The notes under the pieces are model-generated. The model had not been told where the DNA came from and ran no database searches. It saw only the letters and a list, made by a program, of their open reading frames with translations. Source: Nitrospira sp. (GTDB lineage: Bacteria; Nitrospirota; Nitrospiria; Nitrospirales; Nitrospiraceae). Taken from it: a stretch of 64,000 nt of DNA. A program made the translations under genes and the position numbers. Below, piece after piece: positions 1 to 10,155 of the stretch. The stretch is from assembly GCA_036984305.1 (NCBI GenBank), contig BQWY01000001.1:3059501-3123500 (forward strand), in the 5' to 3' direction. Numbering within the stretch: the stretch's first letter is position 1; every line of letters begins with the position of its first letter.

Positions 1-356
1 TAAAACGCCGGCTCGGACCACGCTCCGGTCTTCTCATCTCGAACCAACAGGACACCACTGCCGCCGGCTCCACCGAAGACGAATGCTCCCCGAACAAATT
101 GCGGCACGATGAAGAGCGCCTTGGTTTCCGACCTCAGTTTGCGAAGCGCACCGCCCATGCTGGGATCCGCCGCGAAGGCCTCCAGCGTGAGTCGTGCCTT
201 CTCGACCAGTTGCTTTTGTTCGGTCATGTCTTCTGCCGTAGCGGACCAGGGGATGGCCACTATCCAGAGCGCCAAGAGGAGAATTCCTCCAACCCTGTGG
301 CGTACGTACCTGAACCAAAACGTCCCACCACCGCTCGTGTCGTATCTCGATGTCAT
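1..356 (-). CDS. SYLF (YSC84-like) lipid-binding protein, 3' end beyond window
   Basis: The first 118 codons of a gene that runs off the left edge. The start is ATG at 354-356, preceded by a very strong ribosome site (AGGAGGAGG, plus-strand 363-371). The N-terminus has a basic stretch and a hydrophobic core ending in A-T-A, typical of a Sec signal peptide. The mature part carries the SYLF opening: QLVEKARLTLEAF, then DPSM, ALFIVPQFVRGAF and FGGAGGSGVLLVRD, which align with the SYLF proteins at 42721-43434 and 45300-46022. SYLF domains are known to bind lipids. In bacteria they are usually periplasmic proteins of unknown role. The visible part is in frame and intact; the C-terminal half cannot be judged. 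Confidence 0.85.
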   Translation of the reverse strand, partial: MTSRYDTSGGGTFWFRYVRHRVGGILLLALWIVAIPWSATAEDMTEQKQLVEKARLTLEAFAADPSMGGALRKLRSETKALFIVPQFVRGAFVFGGAGGSGVLLVRDEKTGAWSEPAF

Positions 357-897
357 CTGTGTCCTCCTCCTGTGATGTCGTCGGCCGGGGCATCCACGGC
401 CGATTTCCAGTGGGTTCCCTATCGCCTCGGGCTTCCCTGTCGGCGCATTTCCCGATAGCCGGGTCACAGCGGCAACGCGAGAGGGCATGAGCACATGCGT
501 CAACCAGCGTTCTCAACGCTGTGTGATCCTGCTGTCCCTAGGACATGAACCGAACGGCAATTAACGTACCGCTAATGTGTCCGAGGCGGCACAACCGCGA
601 ATTCCACGAAAGCCTTTTTCCAACACCCTGTTAAGGGGTTCTTTTTTATGAATTCCTCAGACGGAGTGTGTCGAATCGCTACAACTGAGACAGAGAGGGA
701 TGGCGCAAACTTCAGCAGGAGCGGCTTATCGATTGAGCAGCGTTCCGAAAGGACGAGGTCCGATACACACCAGCACTTCATGGTTGGACTTTCCAGTCAT
801 GGTCGAATGGACGATCTCCTCCGACCAGTCCGGTGCCTGTTCCGCAAAATAAATTTCCAACGCCGGTCGAAGCCGGGCGGTCGGAAACGACACGACC
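357..897. other. Intergenic region, no convincing gene
   Basis: These 541 bases separate the SYLF gene from the 3' end of the M48 protease gene. Short open frames occur on both strands but none has a ribosome site or a recognisable product. The only structure seen is the weak hairpin with a T-run at 622-647. The promoter of the SYLF gene should lie near 380-450, but I could not pick a clear -35/-10 pair. Confidence 0.5.
622..647 (+). terminator. Weak hairpin followed by T-run
   Basis: AAC-a-CCC pairs with GGGGTT (six pairs, one bulged A, loop TGTTAA), followed directly by C and six T. The geometry is that of an intrinsic terminator on the plus strand, but no plus-strand gene lies upstream within the window. 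It may stop antisense transcription or be chance. Confidence 0.25.
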
Positions 898-2385
898 TTA
901 CTTGTTCGAAGTATACGGTTCTGTTTTGGCAACCTTCAGCAGTTGCCCGCCACGAATCTTGTCAGAAACTTCCAGGCCGTTCGCCACGGCGATTTCCTCT
1001 TCGCTCCATGCCGATCCGGTACGTTGCTTGAGCGCTCCGATCGTTTCCCCTTCACGGCCTGTCACGAGCCGAATGCGTGTTTCCGTGATGCTTGACCGCT
1101 CCAATGCAGTCAGAGGTCTGAAGCTATCCGCAACACGATGGAAGATGGGCTTCAGTGTGTCGAACTGCTTGCTGGCAGCCAACGCTGCGACCTGATAGAC
1201 CACGCCCCCATAGGCAATCCACGTGAAATCGATCGTCACCTTGCTGTCTGCATGAAGCTGCGTCCGCGCCGCCGGCAATCCATTGATGGTCGTCAGGGTC
1301 GTCTGTGACACGATGCTCTTCTGTTTCGATTTTTTTTCGAGAAGGCGCGCACCTTCGATTGGATCATTGCCCTCCGCGACGGCACCCGTGACGACGGCGG
1401 CCTCCCCGTCGGGGGCGGCTGCGATAATCTTTTGCGGGGAGTTCTGTATTTTCCATCCTTCAGGAAATCCAATGAAAACATTCAGGTCAGGATGGAGAAA
1501 GCTGGTGCCGTGAACGATGCCGTTGGCGGCTCTTGGCCCAACCACAAGACCATCGAGCCGTCGGATAAAGTCCTCCGAGGAGGAACTGATGGGCGGAATG
1601 GACGCCTTGCTCAAATTCTTGGCATGTGCGGCGGTACGTTCCACACGATCGGGCGTGGGAGGATGGGTATCGAAGAAGCTCGGCCTTCGCTTCCCTCCTT
1701 CGTACAGTTTCACCTCTCGGTCCAAGGAGTGCAGCAACTTTGTCAAACCGGAAGGGTCCCAGCCGGCACGGGCAGCCATCTCCTGCCCTACCCGATCGGC
1801 TTCTGTTTCCTGGCTCCGGCTATAGGGCGAAAAGATCACGCTCTCCGTGATATCCCCGATGCCGCCGATGATGTTTCCCACAAAAGGACTCACGATCCCC
1901 GCCAAACCGGACGCGATTCCGAACACCACGGCGAACGGCGCCCGTTTGGACATGGCTTGCACGCTGTGCCGCCCGGCGACATGCCCGACCTCATGGCCGA
2001 CGACACCCGCCAGCTCATCCTCGGAATTCGCGAGCGTCAGGATTCCACGACTCACATAGATATGGCCTCCCGGAAGTGCAAACGCATTTGGCTCCACCAT
2101 GTCGGCCACATAAAAGCGGTACTCGAGCGCGGGTCGCGGCGAAGCCTCTGCCAGCCTCTTCCCCAATAGATTGAGATAGCTCGTGAATGCGACATCCGGC
2201 ACGAGGCCCATCTGTTGCTCGACCTTTTCGGCTTCCTCCGCCCCGATCTTCTTCTCCTGTTCCTCCGTGATCAGCATGACTTCCGGCCGTCCGCTGACAG
2301 GATTGATCGCGCAGCCAGAAGCTTGGAGCAGGAGTACGGCAGCGAAAATCACCCTCAGGATAGTGAAGGTCGACGCGGGGTTCAT
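898..2385 (-). CDS. M48-family metalloprotease lipoprotein (BepA-like)
   Basis: A 495-residue zinc protease of the M48 family, anchored to the envelope as a lipoprotein. The hydrophobic leader ends in the lipobox QASGC with Cys25. The zinc motif HEVGH is at about residues 131-135, and the third ligand lies in the ETEAD motif near 193-197. The flanking AFALPGGHIYVSRG segment is typical of periplasmic M48 proteases such as BepA/YfgC, which handle outer-membrane protein quality control. Where BepA has TPR repeats, this protein instead ends in a LysM-like stretch (GETIGALKQRT, VANGL, IRGGQLLKV), suggesting contact with peptidoglycan. The start at 2385 is chosen because it opens the signal peptide; no strong ribosome site precedes it, and an in-frame ATG at 2403 is possible. 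It is monocistronic as far as can be seen. Confidence 0.85.
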   Translation of the reverse strand: MNPASTFTILRVIFAAVLLLQASGCAINPVSGRPEVMLITEEQEKKIGAEEAEKVEQQMGLVPDVAFTSYLNLLGKRLAEASPRPALEYRFYVADMVEPNAFALPGGHIYVSRGILTLANSEDELAGVVGHEVGHVAGRHSVQAMSKRAPFAVVFGIASGLAGIVSPFVGNIIGGIGDITESVIFSPYSRSQETEADRVGQEMAARAGWDPSGLTKLLHSLDREVKLYEGGKRRPSFFDTHPPTPDRVERTAAHAKNLSKASIPPISSSSEDFIRRLDGLVVGPRAANGIVHGTSFLHPDLNVFIGFPEGWKIQNSPQKIIAAAPDGEAAVVTGAVAEGNDPIEGARLLEKKSKQKSIVSQTTLTTINGLPAARTQLHADSKVTIDFTWIAYGGVVYQVAALAASKQFDTLKPIFHRVADSFRPLTALERSSITETRIRLVTGREGETIGALKQRTGSAWSEEEIAVANGLEVSDKIRGGQLLKVAKTEPYTSNK

Positions 2386-2808
2386 ACCAAACCGACTATG
2401 CATATGTACGTCTGATCCAGTTGGACAGGTTACGATTCGAACTCTTGAACGCTCACTTACCTCGCCGGACCACGTTCGGCCGTGCAGTCTGCGCCGTCTT
2501 CTCATCCCTGCGACAAGGCGCAGCATACGTAATCAATCAGACAAAATCAAAGTGCCGGCGGCCGACCCTCGATGCTCACGAGCGGTTCTCCAGCAAACAA
2601 GGCACATGGACCGCGGTCTCTGAACGCAGATCGTCCAAGAGCACGGCAGGTCCAACACTCGGTGAAGCAGAGGTTCCCCGCAGCATTGCGGCCCCTTTTT
2701 CCTCCTTCGCCCCCGGGCGATGGTGACCGGCGCCGTCTGATTGCGCTATCCTACGTGCACCATCTGCGTCGATGGCTTCATCGGGTTGACCAGGGAGAGG
2801 AGAGCGTC

Positions 2809-5559
2809 ATGGCGGAAACAGCCGAACGACAACGATTACTACAAGACGGTCGGAACTGGAAGCGGTGGGGCCCGTACTTGAGCGAGCGCCAGTGGGGTAC
2901 GGTACGCGAAGATTACAGTTCATCGGGCGATGCCTGGGATTACTTTACACATGACCAATCCCGGTCGCGTGCCTATCGATGGGGCGAGGATGGGCTCGCC
3001 GGTATCTCGGACGACAAGCAGCGGCTCTGTTTCGCGATCGCCCTCTGGAACGGCTCCGACCCCATTTTGAAGGAGCGTGTCTTCGGCCTCACCAACAGCG
3101 AGGGCAACCACGGCGAAGACGTGAAAGAGTATTACTTTTACCTCGACAGCACGCCGACCCACTCCTACATGAAATATCTCTACAAATACCCACAGGCCGC
3201 GTATCCGTATGACGACCTCGTCTCGACGAATCGCCGGCGCAGTCGCGAGGAATTCGAGTATGAATTGATCGATACCGGGATCTTCGACGCGGATCGCTAT
3301 TTCGACGTGCTGGTCGAGTACGCCAAAGCATCGCCGGACGACATCCTGATCCAAATCAGCCTCTCGAATCGCGGCGACAGCCCGACAACCCTGCACGTCC
3401 TCCCCACCCTATGGTTTCGCAATACGTGGTCCTGGTCAAAGGGGGCCGTCAAACCCAGTCTCGAGCAAGTGGCAGGCTCTGACTCCATGGCGATCGTCGC
3501 GGCCCATCACCCCGAATTGGGCACGCGCTATTTGGCCTGCGAGGGACCCGTCCCCGTCTTGTTCACGGAAAATGAGACCAACCACGAGCGGCTCTTCAAC
3601 AGCCCGAATGCAAGCCCATACGTCAAGGATGGGATCAATGACTGTGTCGTCAACGGCCTGCACCAGGCCGTCAACCCCTATCGAACGGGGACGAAGGCGG
3701 CCGCGCATTACCAACTTCAGATCGAGGGAGGAGCGACGAAGGTCATCCGGCTTCGCCTCTCTGACGCACAACCGGCCGAGGCCTCTTCGGGCCGGTCCGC
3801 TACGGTGCTCGGCAAAGACTTCGAGGAGACGATGCGGAAGCGTCTCAAGGAAGCCGACGCCTTCTATACAGCGATCACGCCGCCCTCCCTCAGCAAAGAG
3901 GAAGCGTCGGTTCTGAGACAGGCCATGGCCGGGATGCTCTGGACCAAGCAGTTTTACTACTTCGACCTCGATAAATGGCTCGCGGAGCATGGCGCCGATC
4001 CGTTGATCCCCACCAAAGCCCAGCATCTCCGGAACCGGCATTGGTACCACATGGTCAACGAAGACGTCATTTCCATGCCGGATAAGTGGGAGTACCCGTG
4101 GTACGCGGCGTGGGACCTGGCGTTTCACTGCATCGCGCTCACCACCGTCGACGTGGACTTCGCCAAGCAACAGCTCGACCTGATGCTGCGCGATCTGTAC
4201 CTCCACCCCAATGGGCAAATGCCCGCGTACGAATGGAACTTCGGCGACGTCAATCCGCCCGTGCACGCCTGGGCGACCTGGTTCGTGTATCAGGCCGAGA
4301 AGCAAGCTCGCGGACGGGGCGATCTCGATTTCCTGAGAATCGCCTTCAACAAACTCGTCCTGAATTTCACCTGGTGGGTCAACAGAAAGGATCCGGGCGG
4401 CAGAAACGTCTTCGAGGGCGGATTCCTCGGATTGGACAATATCGGCGTGTTCGACCGAAGCGCCTCCCTGCCGACCGGCGGCCATCTCGAGCAGGCGGAC
4501 GGCACGGCGTGGATGGCATTGTTCAGTCAGAATATGTTGGACATTGCCCTGGAATTGGCCACGCACGATCCGACCTACGAAGAGATGGCCCTGAAGTTCG
4601 TGCAGCATTTCCTCTGGATCGCCGGGGCCATGGATCGGATCGGCGAGCAGCACGATGAAATGTGGGACGAGGAGGACGGTTTCTTTTACGATCTGCTGCG
4701 TCTCCCGGACGGCCAGGCCACCAGGCTCAAGGTTCGGTCCATGGTCGGATTGCTTCCGCTCTGCGCCTCCACGGTATTCGACAAGGATGTAGCGGAACGG
4801 CTGCCCGGGCTCCTCGAACGCACGCGCCGATTTTTGAGGCAGCATCCGGAATTGATCGCCAACATCGCCCCGCCGGCAAAACTCGGAGTGAAGGACCGGC
4901 GGCTGTTGTCCGTTTTGGACGAGCGCAAACTTCGCCGGGTCCTGTCGAGGATGCTCGACGAGAACGAATTCCTGAGCCCCTACGGGATCCGCTCGCTGTC
5001 CCGCGCTCACTTGGCGCACCCGTACGTCTTCCATGTTCATGGGGAGGAGTATCGGGTGGATTATTTGCCGGCTGAATCCAACACGGGCATGTTCGGAGGC
5101 AATTCGAACTGGCGCGGGCCGATCTGGATGCCGGTCAACGCCTTGATCATTCGAGCCCTGCTGAATCTCTACACGTATTACGGCAACGAATTCACGGTCG
5201 AATGCCCGACCGGTTCCGGCACACAGATGAACCTGTTCGAGGTAAGCCAGGACATCTCGAAACGCCTCGCCGCGATCTTTCTTCCCGATCGGGAGGGCCG
5301 GCGGCCGGTGCACGGCGGCTGCGGCAAGTTCCAGTCCGACCCGCACTGGCGCGACCATCTCCTCTTCTATGAATACTTCCACGGGGACAATGGAGCCGGA
5401 TTGGGCGCCAGTCATCAGACGGGGTGGACGGGCATTGTGGCCAAGCTCCTGCAAATTTTCGGAGCCCTGACCGCACAGGATACCTTGGAGGCAGGAAGAA
5501 CGGCGGCCGGCGGCCGCGCCGCCAAAGCCATTGCAGGTAAAGGGAAACGACGCACCTAG
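2809..5559 (+). CDS. GH63 / MGH1-type glycoside hydrolase (glucosidase-like)
   Basis: A 916-residue protein of the (alpha/alpha)6-barrel glycosidase group related to GH63 mannosyl-oligosaccharide glucosidase and mannosylglycerate hydrolase. An N-terminal beta-rich part contains WDYFTHDQSRSRAYRWGEDG and TNSEGNHGEDVKEYYFYLD. The barrel carries EWNFGDVNPPVHAWA, and near the end AESNTGMFGGNSNWRGPIW, where Glu756 and the WRGPIW block (from Trp768) match the family's conserved catalytic region. No signal peptide is visible, so it is probably cytoplasmic. The start at 2809 follows GGGAGAGGAGAG; the frame stays open upstream but without a better start. The substrate is unknown. Storage glycans or compatible-solute glycosides are plausible from the family alone. 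It is followed at 150 bp by the DUF748 gene on the same strand. Confidence 0.85.
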   Translation: MAETAERQRLLQDGRNWKRWGPYLSERQWGTVREDYSSSGDAWDYFTHDQSRSRAYRWGEDGLAGISDDKQRLCFAIALWNGSDPILKERVFGLTNSEGNHGEDVKEYYFYLDSTPTHSYMKYLYKYPQAAYPYDDLVSTNRRRSREEFEYELIDTGIFDADRYFDVLVEYAKASPDDILIQISLSNRGDSPTTLHVLPTLWFRNTWSWSKGAVKPSLEQVAGSDSMAIVAAHHPELGTRYLACEGPVPVLFTENETNHERLFNSPNASPYVKDGINDCVVNGLHQAVNPYRTGTKAAAHYQLQIEGGATKVIRLRLSDAQPAEASSGRSATVLGKDFEETMRKRLKEADAFYTAITPPSLSKEEASVLRQAMAGMLWTKQFYYFDLDKWLAEHGADPLIPTKAQHLRNRHWYHMVNEDVISMPDKWEYPWYAAWDLAFHCIALTTVDVDFAKQQLDLMLRDLYLHPNGQMPAYEWNFGDVNPPVHAWATWFVYQAEKQARGRGDLDFLRIAFNKLVLNFTWWVNRKDPGGRNVFEGGFLGLDNIGVFDRSASLPTGGHLEQADGTAWMALFSQNMLDIALELATHDPTYEEMALKFVQHFLWIAGAMDRIGEQHDEMWDEEDGFFYDLLRLPDGQATRLKVRSMVGLLPLCASTVFDKDVAERLPGLLERTRRFLRQHPELIANIAPPAKLGVKDRRLLSVLDERKLRRVLSRMLDENEFLSPYGIRSLSRAHLAHPYVFHVHGEEYRVDYLPAESNTGMFGGNSNWRGPIWMPVNALIIRALLNLYTYYGNEFTVECPTGSGTQMNLFEVSQDISKRLAAIFLPDREGRRPVHGGCGKFQSDPHWRDHLLFYEYFHGDNGAGLGASHQTGWTGIVAKLLQIFGALTAQDTLEAGRTAAGGRAAKAIAGKGKRRT

Positions 5560-5709
5560 GAGGGCCGGCCATCGGCTCGGAACGCCCCATTCGCACGAGC
5601 GCCCCTTGACTCTCTCCAGCGGAACGGGGTTTCATCACGGAGCCAAGGAGCGCATCGGGCAATTCGGGCGCCGTTTTAGGATGAATCGGACAGGCCAAAC
5701 CAGTATTCC

Positions 5710-8697
5710 ATGTCTCCGTCCTCGGGCAAAAAGTTGACTAGAGGTGCCAAATGGGCGCTCGCCGCAGCGGGCTGCATGGTCCTCTACGCCGTCATCGGAT
5801 TTCTGGTCGTCCCCCGCATCGTGCACTCCAAGCTCGAAACCGTCCTGACCGAGCAGCTTGGTCATCCGGTCAGCGTCAAGGAGGTCTCGTTCAACCCCCT
5901 CGCATTGTCGCTCACGCTACGCGAATTCGACGTACACGAAGAGGATCGCAGCCCCATCCTCGGTTTTGAAGAACTCTATATCAATGTTGAACTGGCCTCT
6001 GTCGTCAATCGGGCGCTGACGTTGTCCATGATTCGCGTGACGCACCCGTATGTGCTGGCGGTCGTCCGGAGTGACGGAGCTTTGAACCTCATGGACCTCC
6101 GCCCCAGCACTCCCCAGACGGAATCGACCGATCCACCAGCCTCCGGAGACTCACAGGACGCCGCTCCGCTTGGCGTGATCGTCGAACATTTGCTCGTGGA
6201 TCGAGGTATCCTTGAGTTCCATGATGAATCAAAACCGACTCCCTTCAGTACCGAGATCGTGCCGCTCACCTTCGCCCTGCAAAACTTCACGACACAGCCG
6301 AAGACGCTGGAGGATCATGAACTGAATTTCACCGCCGAGATCGGCCCGGGGGAAGGCATCGAATGGCGGGGCTCGCTCTACTTCCAGCCGATCCGGTCGG
6401 AAGGAACCATCAAGCTCACCGGAATTCGCACCCGCACGTTGTGGGAGTACATCAAGGACCTCGTCAACTTCGAAATTACGGACGGCATCATCAGCCTCAC
6501 CATTCCCTACGAATTCCGGTCCGACCCTGACGCGTTCCACGCGACGATTCAGGGGGCCGCCTTCATGCTGACGCAATTCGCTCTGGCGGAGAAAGGCCAG
6601 AGCGATCCGATCCTGTCTGTCCCTGGGTTTGCCATCAGCGGCATTGACGTCGATCTTGGGGCACGACAGGCACGAATTGCCGCCGTTCATTCGCGCGATG
6701 CTCGCATCAAGGGCTGGCTCAACAAGGACGGTTCGACGAATTTCCAGACACTGTTCGCGGGAGGGACAGCCACACCGCCGGTCGCGAAGGAAGAGCCTCG
6801 GCCCGAGTCTCCCTCCGAGCCCACTCCCTGGGACGTGACGCTTGATCGGATTGAAATCGAGAACTACGGGATCGCGATCGAGGATCGCACGCCATCCGAA
6901 CCGGTTCGCCTGGCCCTCAATCCACTCGTGATCACGGTCACCGACGTCACCAGCCGGCTCGATTCGAAAATCGGCCTGGACGTCTCCGTGCGGGTCAATG
7001 ACGCTGGTACCATCAAAGTGACCGGCGGGGTCACCGGCAAGCCGCTTGCTGCGGATCTCGACATCGATGTGTCCAATATCGCCTTCGTTCCATTCCAGCC
7101 CTATCTGGACTCCATCGCACAATTGCAACTCAAGAGCGGAGCCGCCAACCTCAAAGGCCATCTCGCCTATCGCGCGAAGGACGAACAGAAACCGCACCTC
7201 CAGTACGCCGGCAAGATCAGCATCACGAAGCTCCTGACACAGGATACCCTGTTGCACAAGGACTTCCTGAAATGGGATGAACTGGCCTTTAACCGCGTCA
7301 ACCTCGACCTCGAGCCCACACGGATCACGATCGCCGAGATCGTAGCCAAGAAGCCGTACCTTCGCTTCATTATCGGTCCCGATCGCAGTACGAACGTTCA
7401 AGAGATTTTTGCGAAACAATCAGACCCGTCCCCAACGTCTGCGGAGGCCAAACAACCCACCGACCAGGCAAAGGGTTCCTCGAAACCGGCACCTCCCATC
7501 CAGATCGGCGCGATTCGTCTCGTCGATGCGTCCACTCATTTTGCCGACTTCTCTCTCAAGCCGGTCATCGACACGGGAATCTTCGGGCTCAATGGCGCCA
7601 TCAAAGGACTGTCCTCGAAGGAGCTGTCGAGGGCGGACGTGTCGCTTCAGGGCAAGGTGGACAAGTACGCGCCCGTAGCCATCAAAGGGAAGATCAATCC
7701 ATTGACCAGCGACGCGTTCACGGATATCGCTCTGGCATTCAAGAACGTCGAACTGACGACGGTGTCGCCCTACGCGACCAAGTTCGCCGGCTATCCCATC
7801 AAGAAGGGAAAAGTTTCGGTGGATCTCCAATACAAGCTGTCGAAGCACATTCTCGAAGCCGAGAACAAAGTCGTCATCGAACAATTGACGCTCGGCGACC
7901 AGGTGGAGAGCCCTGACGCCACCTCATTACCCGTGAAACTGGCAATCGCCCTGTTGAAGGACCGTCATGGTGTCATCGACATTGATCTCCCTGTTCGCGG
8001 GGATCTGAACGATCCGGACTTCAAGTACGGTCGCGCGCTGCTCGGCGTGCTGGTGAACCTGGTGACGAAGGCGGTGACCGCTCCGTTCAATCTCATCGCG
8101 GGCCTGGTCGGTGGAGACAGCGAGGAGCTGGGCGTGGTGGAATTCCCGGTTGGCGGCGTCACCCTGACCCCGTCGGATCAAGAGAAGCTCTCCTCGCTCG
8201 CCAAGGCACTGAAGGAGCGCCCGGGACTTCAGTTGGAGGTGGCCGGCGCTGCGGATGCGGAGGCCGATCGTGCGGCCTTGGCCGAACTCAAGCTGCATCG
8301 CGAACTTCTTGCCGCTTCGACCAAACCGACGAAGTCTGAAGGAACACTCGCTCCCGAGATGGTCGACTTCGGTACGCTGCCACACGAAAAGCAGACTGAA
8401 CTGGTCGAGGCCCTCTACCGAAAAAAATACGGTCAATTACCGAAACCCCTTCAGGGCAAGGAAGACCAGCCCGCTTCACGCTCAATCGACACACTGAAGG
8501 AGCGACTCCTTGGCGACATCACGATCGACGACAGCGAAATCGTTCGACTGGGACGCGAGCGCGCGAAGCACATCCAAGACTATCTGGTGGCGGAAGGCGG
8601 CATCGCGCCCGAACGCATCTTCCTGCTCGATGTCAAGTTGGATGCAAAATCAATGGGTGGGACCGTGTCGACAAAATTGAATCTCGATGCCGCGTAA
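5710..8697 (+). CDS. DUF748 / AsmA-like envelope protein
   Basis: A 995-residue protein with a short basic N-terminus, one membrane helix at about residues 15-36 and a very long periplasmic part. The segment after the helix (LGHPVSVKEVSFNPLALSLT, then LREFDVHEEDRSPILGFEEL) is characteristic of DUF748. These proteins resemble AsmA and are thought to bridge the periplasm or move lipids. The C-terminal part contains GVTLTPSDQEKLSSLAKAL and a later EIVRLGRERAKHIQDYLV stretch that resemble OmpA-like domains. A Pro/Glu-rich linker lies around residues 355-375. The ATG at 5710 is the first start that opens the helix. No enzymatic motif is seen. A role in outer-membrane maintenance is inference from the family. 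Confidence 0.85.
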   Translation: MSPSSGKKLTRGAKWALAAAGCMVLYAVIGFLVVPRIVHSKLETVLTEQLGHPVSVKEVSFNPLALSLTLREFDVHEEDRSPILGFEELYINVELASVVNRALTLSMIRVTHPYVLAVVRSDGALNLMDLRPSTPQTESTDPPASGDSQDAAPLGVIVEHLLVDRGILEFHDESKPTPFSTEIVPLTFALQNFTTQPKTLEDHELNFTAEIGPGEGIEWRGSLYFQPIRSEGTIKLTGIRTRTLWEYIKDLVNFEITDGIISLTIPYEFRSDPDAFHATIQGAAFMLTQFALAEKGQSDPILSVPGFAISGIDVDLGARQARIAAVHSRDARIKGWLNKDGSTNFQTLFAGGTATPPVAKEEPRPESPSEPTPWDVTLDRIEIENYGIAIEDRTPSEPVRLALNPLVITVTDVTSRLDSKIGLDVSVRVNDAGTIKVTGGVTGKPLAADLDIDVSNIAFVPFQPYLDSIAQLQLKSGAANLKGHLAYRAKDEQKPHLQYAGKISITKLLTQDTLLHKDFLKWDELAFNRVNLDLEPTRITIAEIVAKKPYLRFIIGPDRSTNVQEIFAKQSDPSPTSAEAKQPTDQAKGSSKPAPPIQIGAIRLVDASTHFADFSLKPVIDTGIFGLNGAIKGLSSKELSRADVSLQGKVDKYAPVAIKGKINPLTSDAFTDIALAFKNVELTTVSPYATKFAGYPIKKGKVSVDLQYKLSKHILEAENKVVIEQLTLGDQVESPDATSLPVKLAIALLKDRHGVIDIDLPVRGDLNDPDFKYGRALLGVLVNLVTKAVTAPFNLIAGLVGGDSEELGVVEFPVGGVTLTPSDQEKLSSLAKALKERPGLQLEVAGAADAEADRAALAELKLHRELLAASTKPTKSEGTLAPEMVDFGTLPHEKQTELVEALYRKKYGQLPKPLQGKEDQPASRSIDTLKERLLGDITIDDSEIVRLGRERAKHIQDYLVAEGGIAPERIFLLDVKLDAKSMGGTVSTKLNLDAA

Positions 8698-8926
8698 AGC
8701 TCGCTACGCAGCCAATAGCGCGCGATCAAGGAAGAGGTTTTGGGGCGCCATGACAGGTCACACCTCTTGCCCTCGAGGCTGTGACAGATTCAAACATCGC
8801 GGACGGGCATCTGGGCCTGTTCGGGTTCAGCCGACCGGCGCGGGGCCAGATTCGAAGCCCGGTACATGCACTAAACAGGACGGCACGTCTTCCAGACGAT
8901 GCCCCATAATATCTAGGAGGTGGAGT

Positions 8927-9241
8927 ATGCGCACATCGACGTTCGCTGCGATGACCTTGGCTCTGGGATTGACTACTGCGACGTTCCCCGCACTCTCCGG
9001 AATGGCCCATGCTGAAGGCACGGCAACAGAAAAAAAAGCCCCTGTGAAGAGCGGAGGGAAATCCCTGTCCGAGGCAACCGGCAATCTGAAGACCGATGCC
9101 ACCCAGACGACCAAGGACGCCCAGTCGCTGAACATTGACAAGACAATGACGGGAGCAGGCCAGGTGAAAAAGGATGCGGGGGATGTGAAGGAGAGCGCAA
9201 CAAAAGCAATGGACAATCCGTTGGGCTTGATGAATAAATAG
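8927..9241 (+). CDS. Small secreted protein of unknown function
   Basis: A 104-residue protein. The start at 8927 has an excellent ribosome site (AGGAGGTGGAGT), which rules out the longer open frame upstream. Residues 1 to about 30 form a signal peptide ending in AHA. The mature protein is short, Lys/Thr/Asp/Ala-rich, and predicted disordered to helical, with DATQTTKDAQ and DAGDVKESATKA that could form a low-complexity amphipathic helix. I recognise no family. The gene lies 89 bp before the beta-barrel gene and may be co-transcribed with it. Confidence 0.75.
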   Translation: MRTSTFAAMTLALGLTTATFPALSGMAHAEGTATEKKAPVKSGGKSLSEATGNLKTDATQTTKDAQSLNIDKTMTGAGQVKKDAGDVKESATKAMDNPLGLMNK

Positions 9242-9330
9242 CGGCGCTCACAAGCGGACGTATGAGTGGCCGGTCTCGAGTGCCCGGCGGCATGTGCGCA
9301 ACTCTTCCGGATCGGACGGGAGGCTTTGAC

Positions 9331-10029
9331 ATGAGGAACCCGGGTCGAGTCTGCATGCGCATTGTGCTCGTGGTGATGGCCGCCGCTCAGGTCATCGCGG
9401 CATGGTACCCCTCCACCGCAGGAGCGGAGGAGTCCTATCGGTCGCATCGATGGGAAGTGCTGCTCTCGCCACAGTATACGCTGTCGCGCAACATCGGGTT
9501 CCAAGGCGGAACGAACGTCAAGATCGAGGACAGCTTCGGCTTCGGGATCCAGATCGGGTACAACTTCAACGACCACGTGAACCTGGGAGGGTTGTTTTCC
9601 TGGAGTCGACCTGATTATCAGGGGACCGCGCAGCCCGCGCCTCCGACTCCATTGGCCGGCACTCGCCCGATCAACGGAACGATTGAAACCAGCACATTCG
9701 GGATGGTACTGACCTACAATGTATTCAAAGGTCCGCTGACTCCGTACCTTGACGCATTGGTTGCGGGAACCTATGTCGACACGGACATCGTGTCAGGTCC
9801 ACCCGTCAACGGCTGCTTCTGGTATCCGTGGTACGGCTATATCTGCGGCCCGGTCTTTCCAACCAAGCACGATACGTTCCTCGCGTATGGATTCGGTGCC
9901 GGTCTTCGATGGGATGTCAACCCGATGTTTCTCGTCCGCGGAGGCTTCAGACAACAATTCGTCGACATCTCAAACACTGGGACCCCCAGTTTCTCAGTGT
10001 TCAGAGTTGATGTTGGCTTCAAGTTCTGA
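9331..10029 (+). CDS. Outer-membrane beta-barrel protein (OmpW/OmpA-type porin-like)
   Basis: 232 residues. The ATG at 9331 lies about 7 nt after GGGAGG and opens a signal peptide that ends around A-G-A-E-E. The mature part alternates polar and hydrophobic residues (HRWEVLLSPQYTLSRNIGF, FGFGIQIGYNFNDHVNLGGL). It ends in FRVDVGFKF, the terminal aromatic residue expected by the outer-membrane insertion machinery. A Cys pair lies in a loop (GCFWYPWYGYICG) and could form a disulphide. The size suggests an eight-stranded barrel. No specific substrate can be proposed. Confidence 0.75.
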   Translation: MRNPGRVCMRIVLVVMAAAQVIAAWYPSTAGAEESYRSHRWEVLLSPQYTLSRNIGFQGGTNVKIEDSFGFGIQIGYNFNDHVNLGGLFSWSRPDYQGTAQPAPPTPLAGTRPINGTIETSTFGMVLTYNVFKGPLTPYLDALVAGTYVDTDIVSGPPVNGCFWYPWYGYICGPVFPTKHDTFLAYGFGAGLRWDVNPMFLVRGGFRQQFVDISNTGTPSFSVFRVDVGFKF

Positions 10030-10155
10030 TCCGGCACTTCCATAGGATCCCCGTCACCGGTGCGTGTGCCTCGGGAGCGCGCCGCGACCCCTGAGAGAGA
10101 GCACGACCAGCCCGCTATCGGCCGGTGTTTGGGATGGCATCCGACGTCGAGCGTC

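Noticed and set aside
3436-5454. Long open frame on the minus strand inside the glycosidase gene
   Set aside because: It is the antisense shadow of a well-supported GH63-type gene. It has no ribosome site and its translation matches no family.
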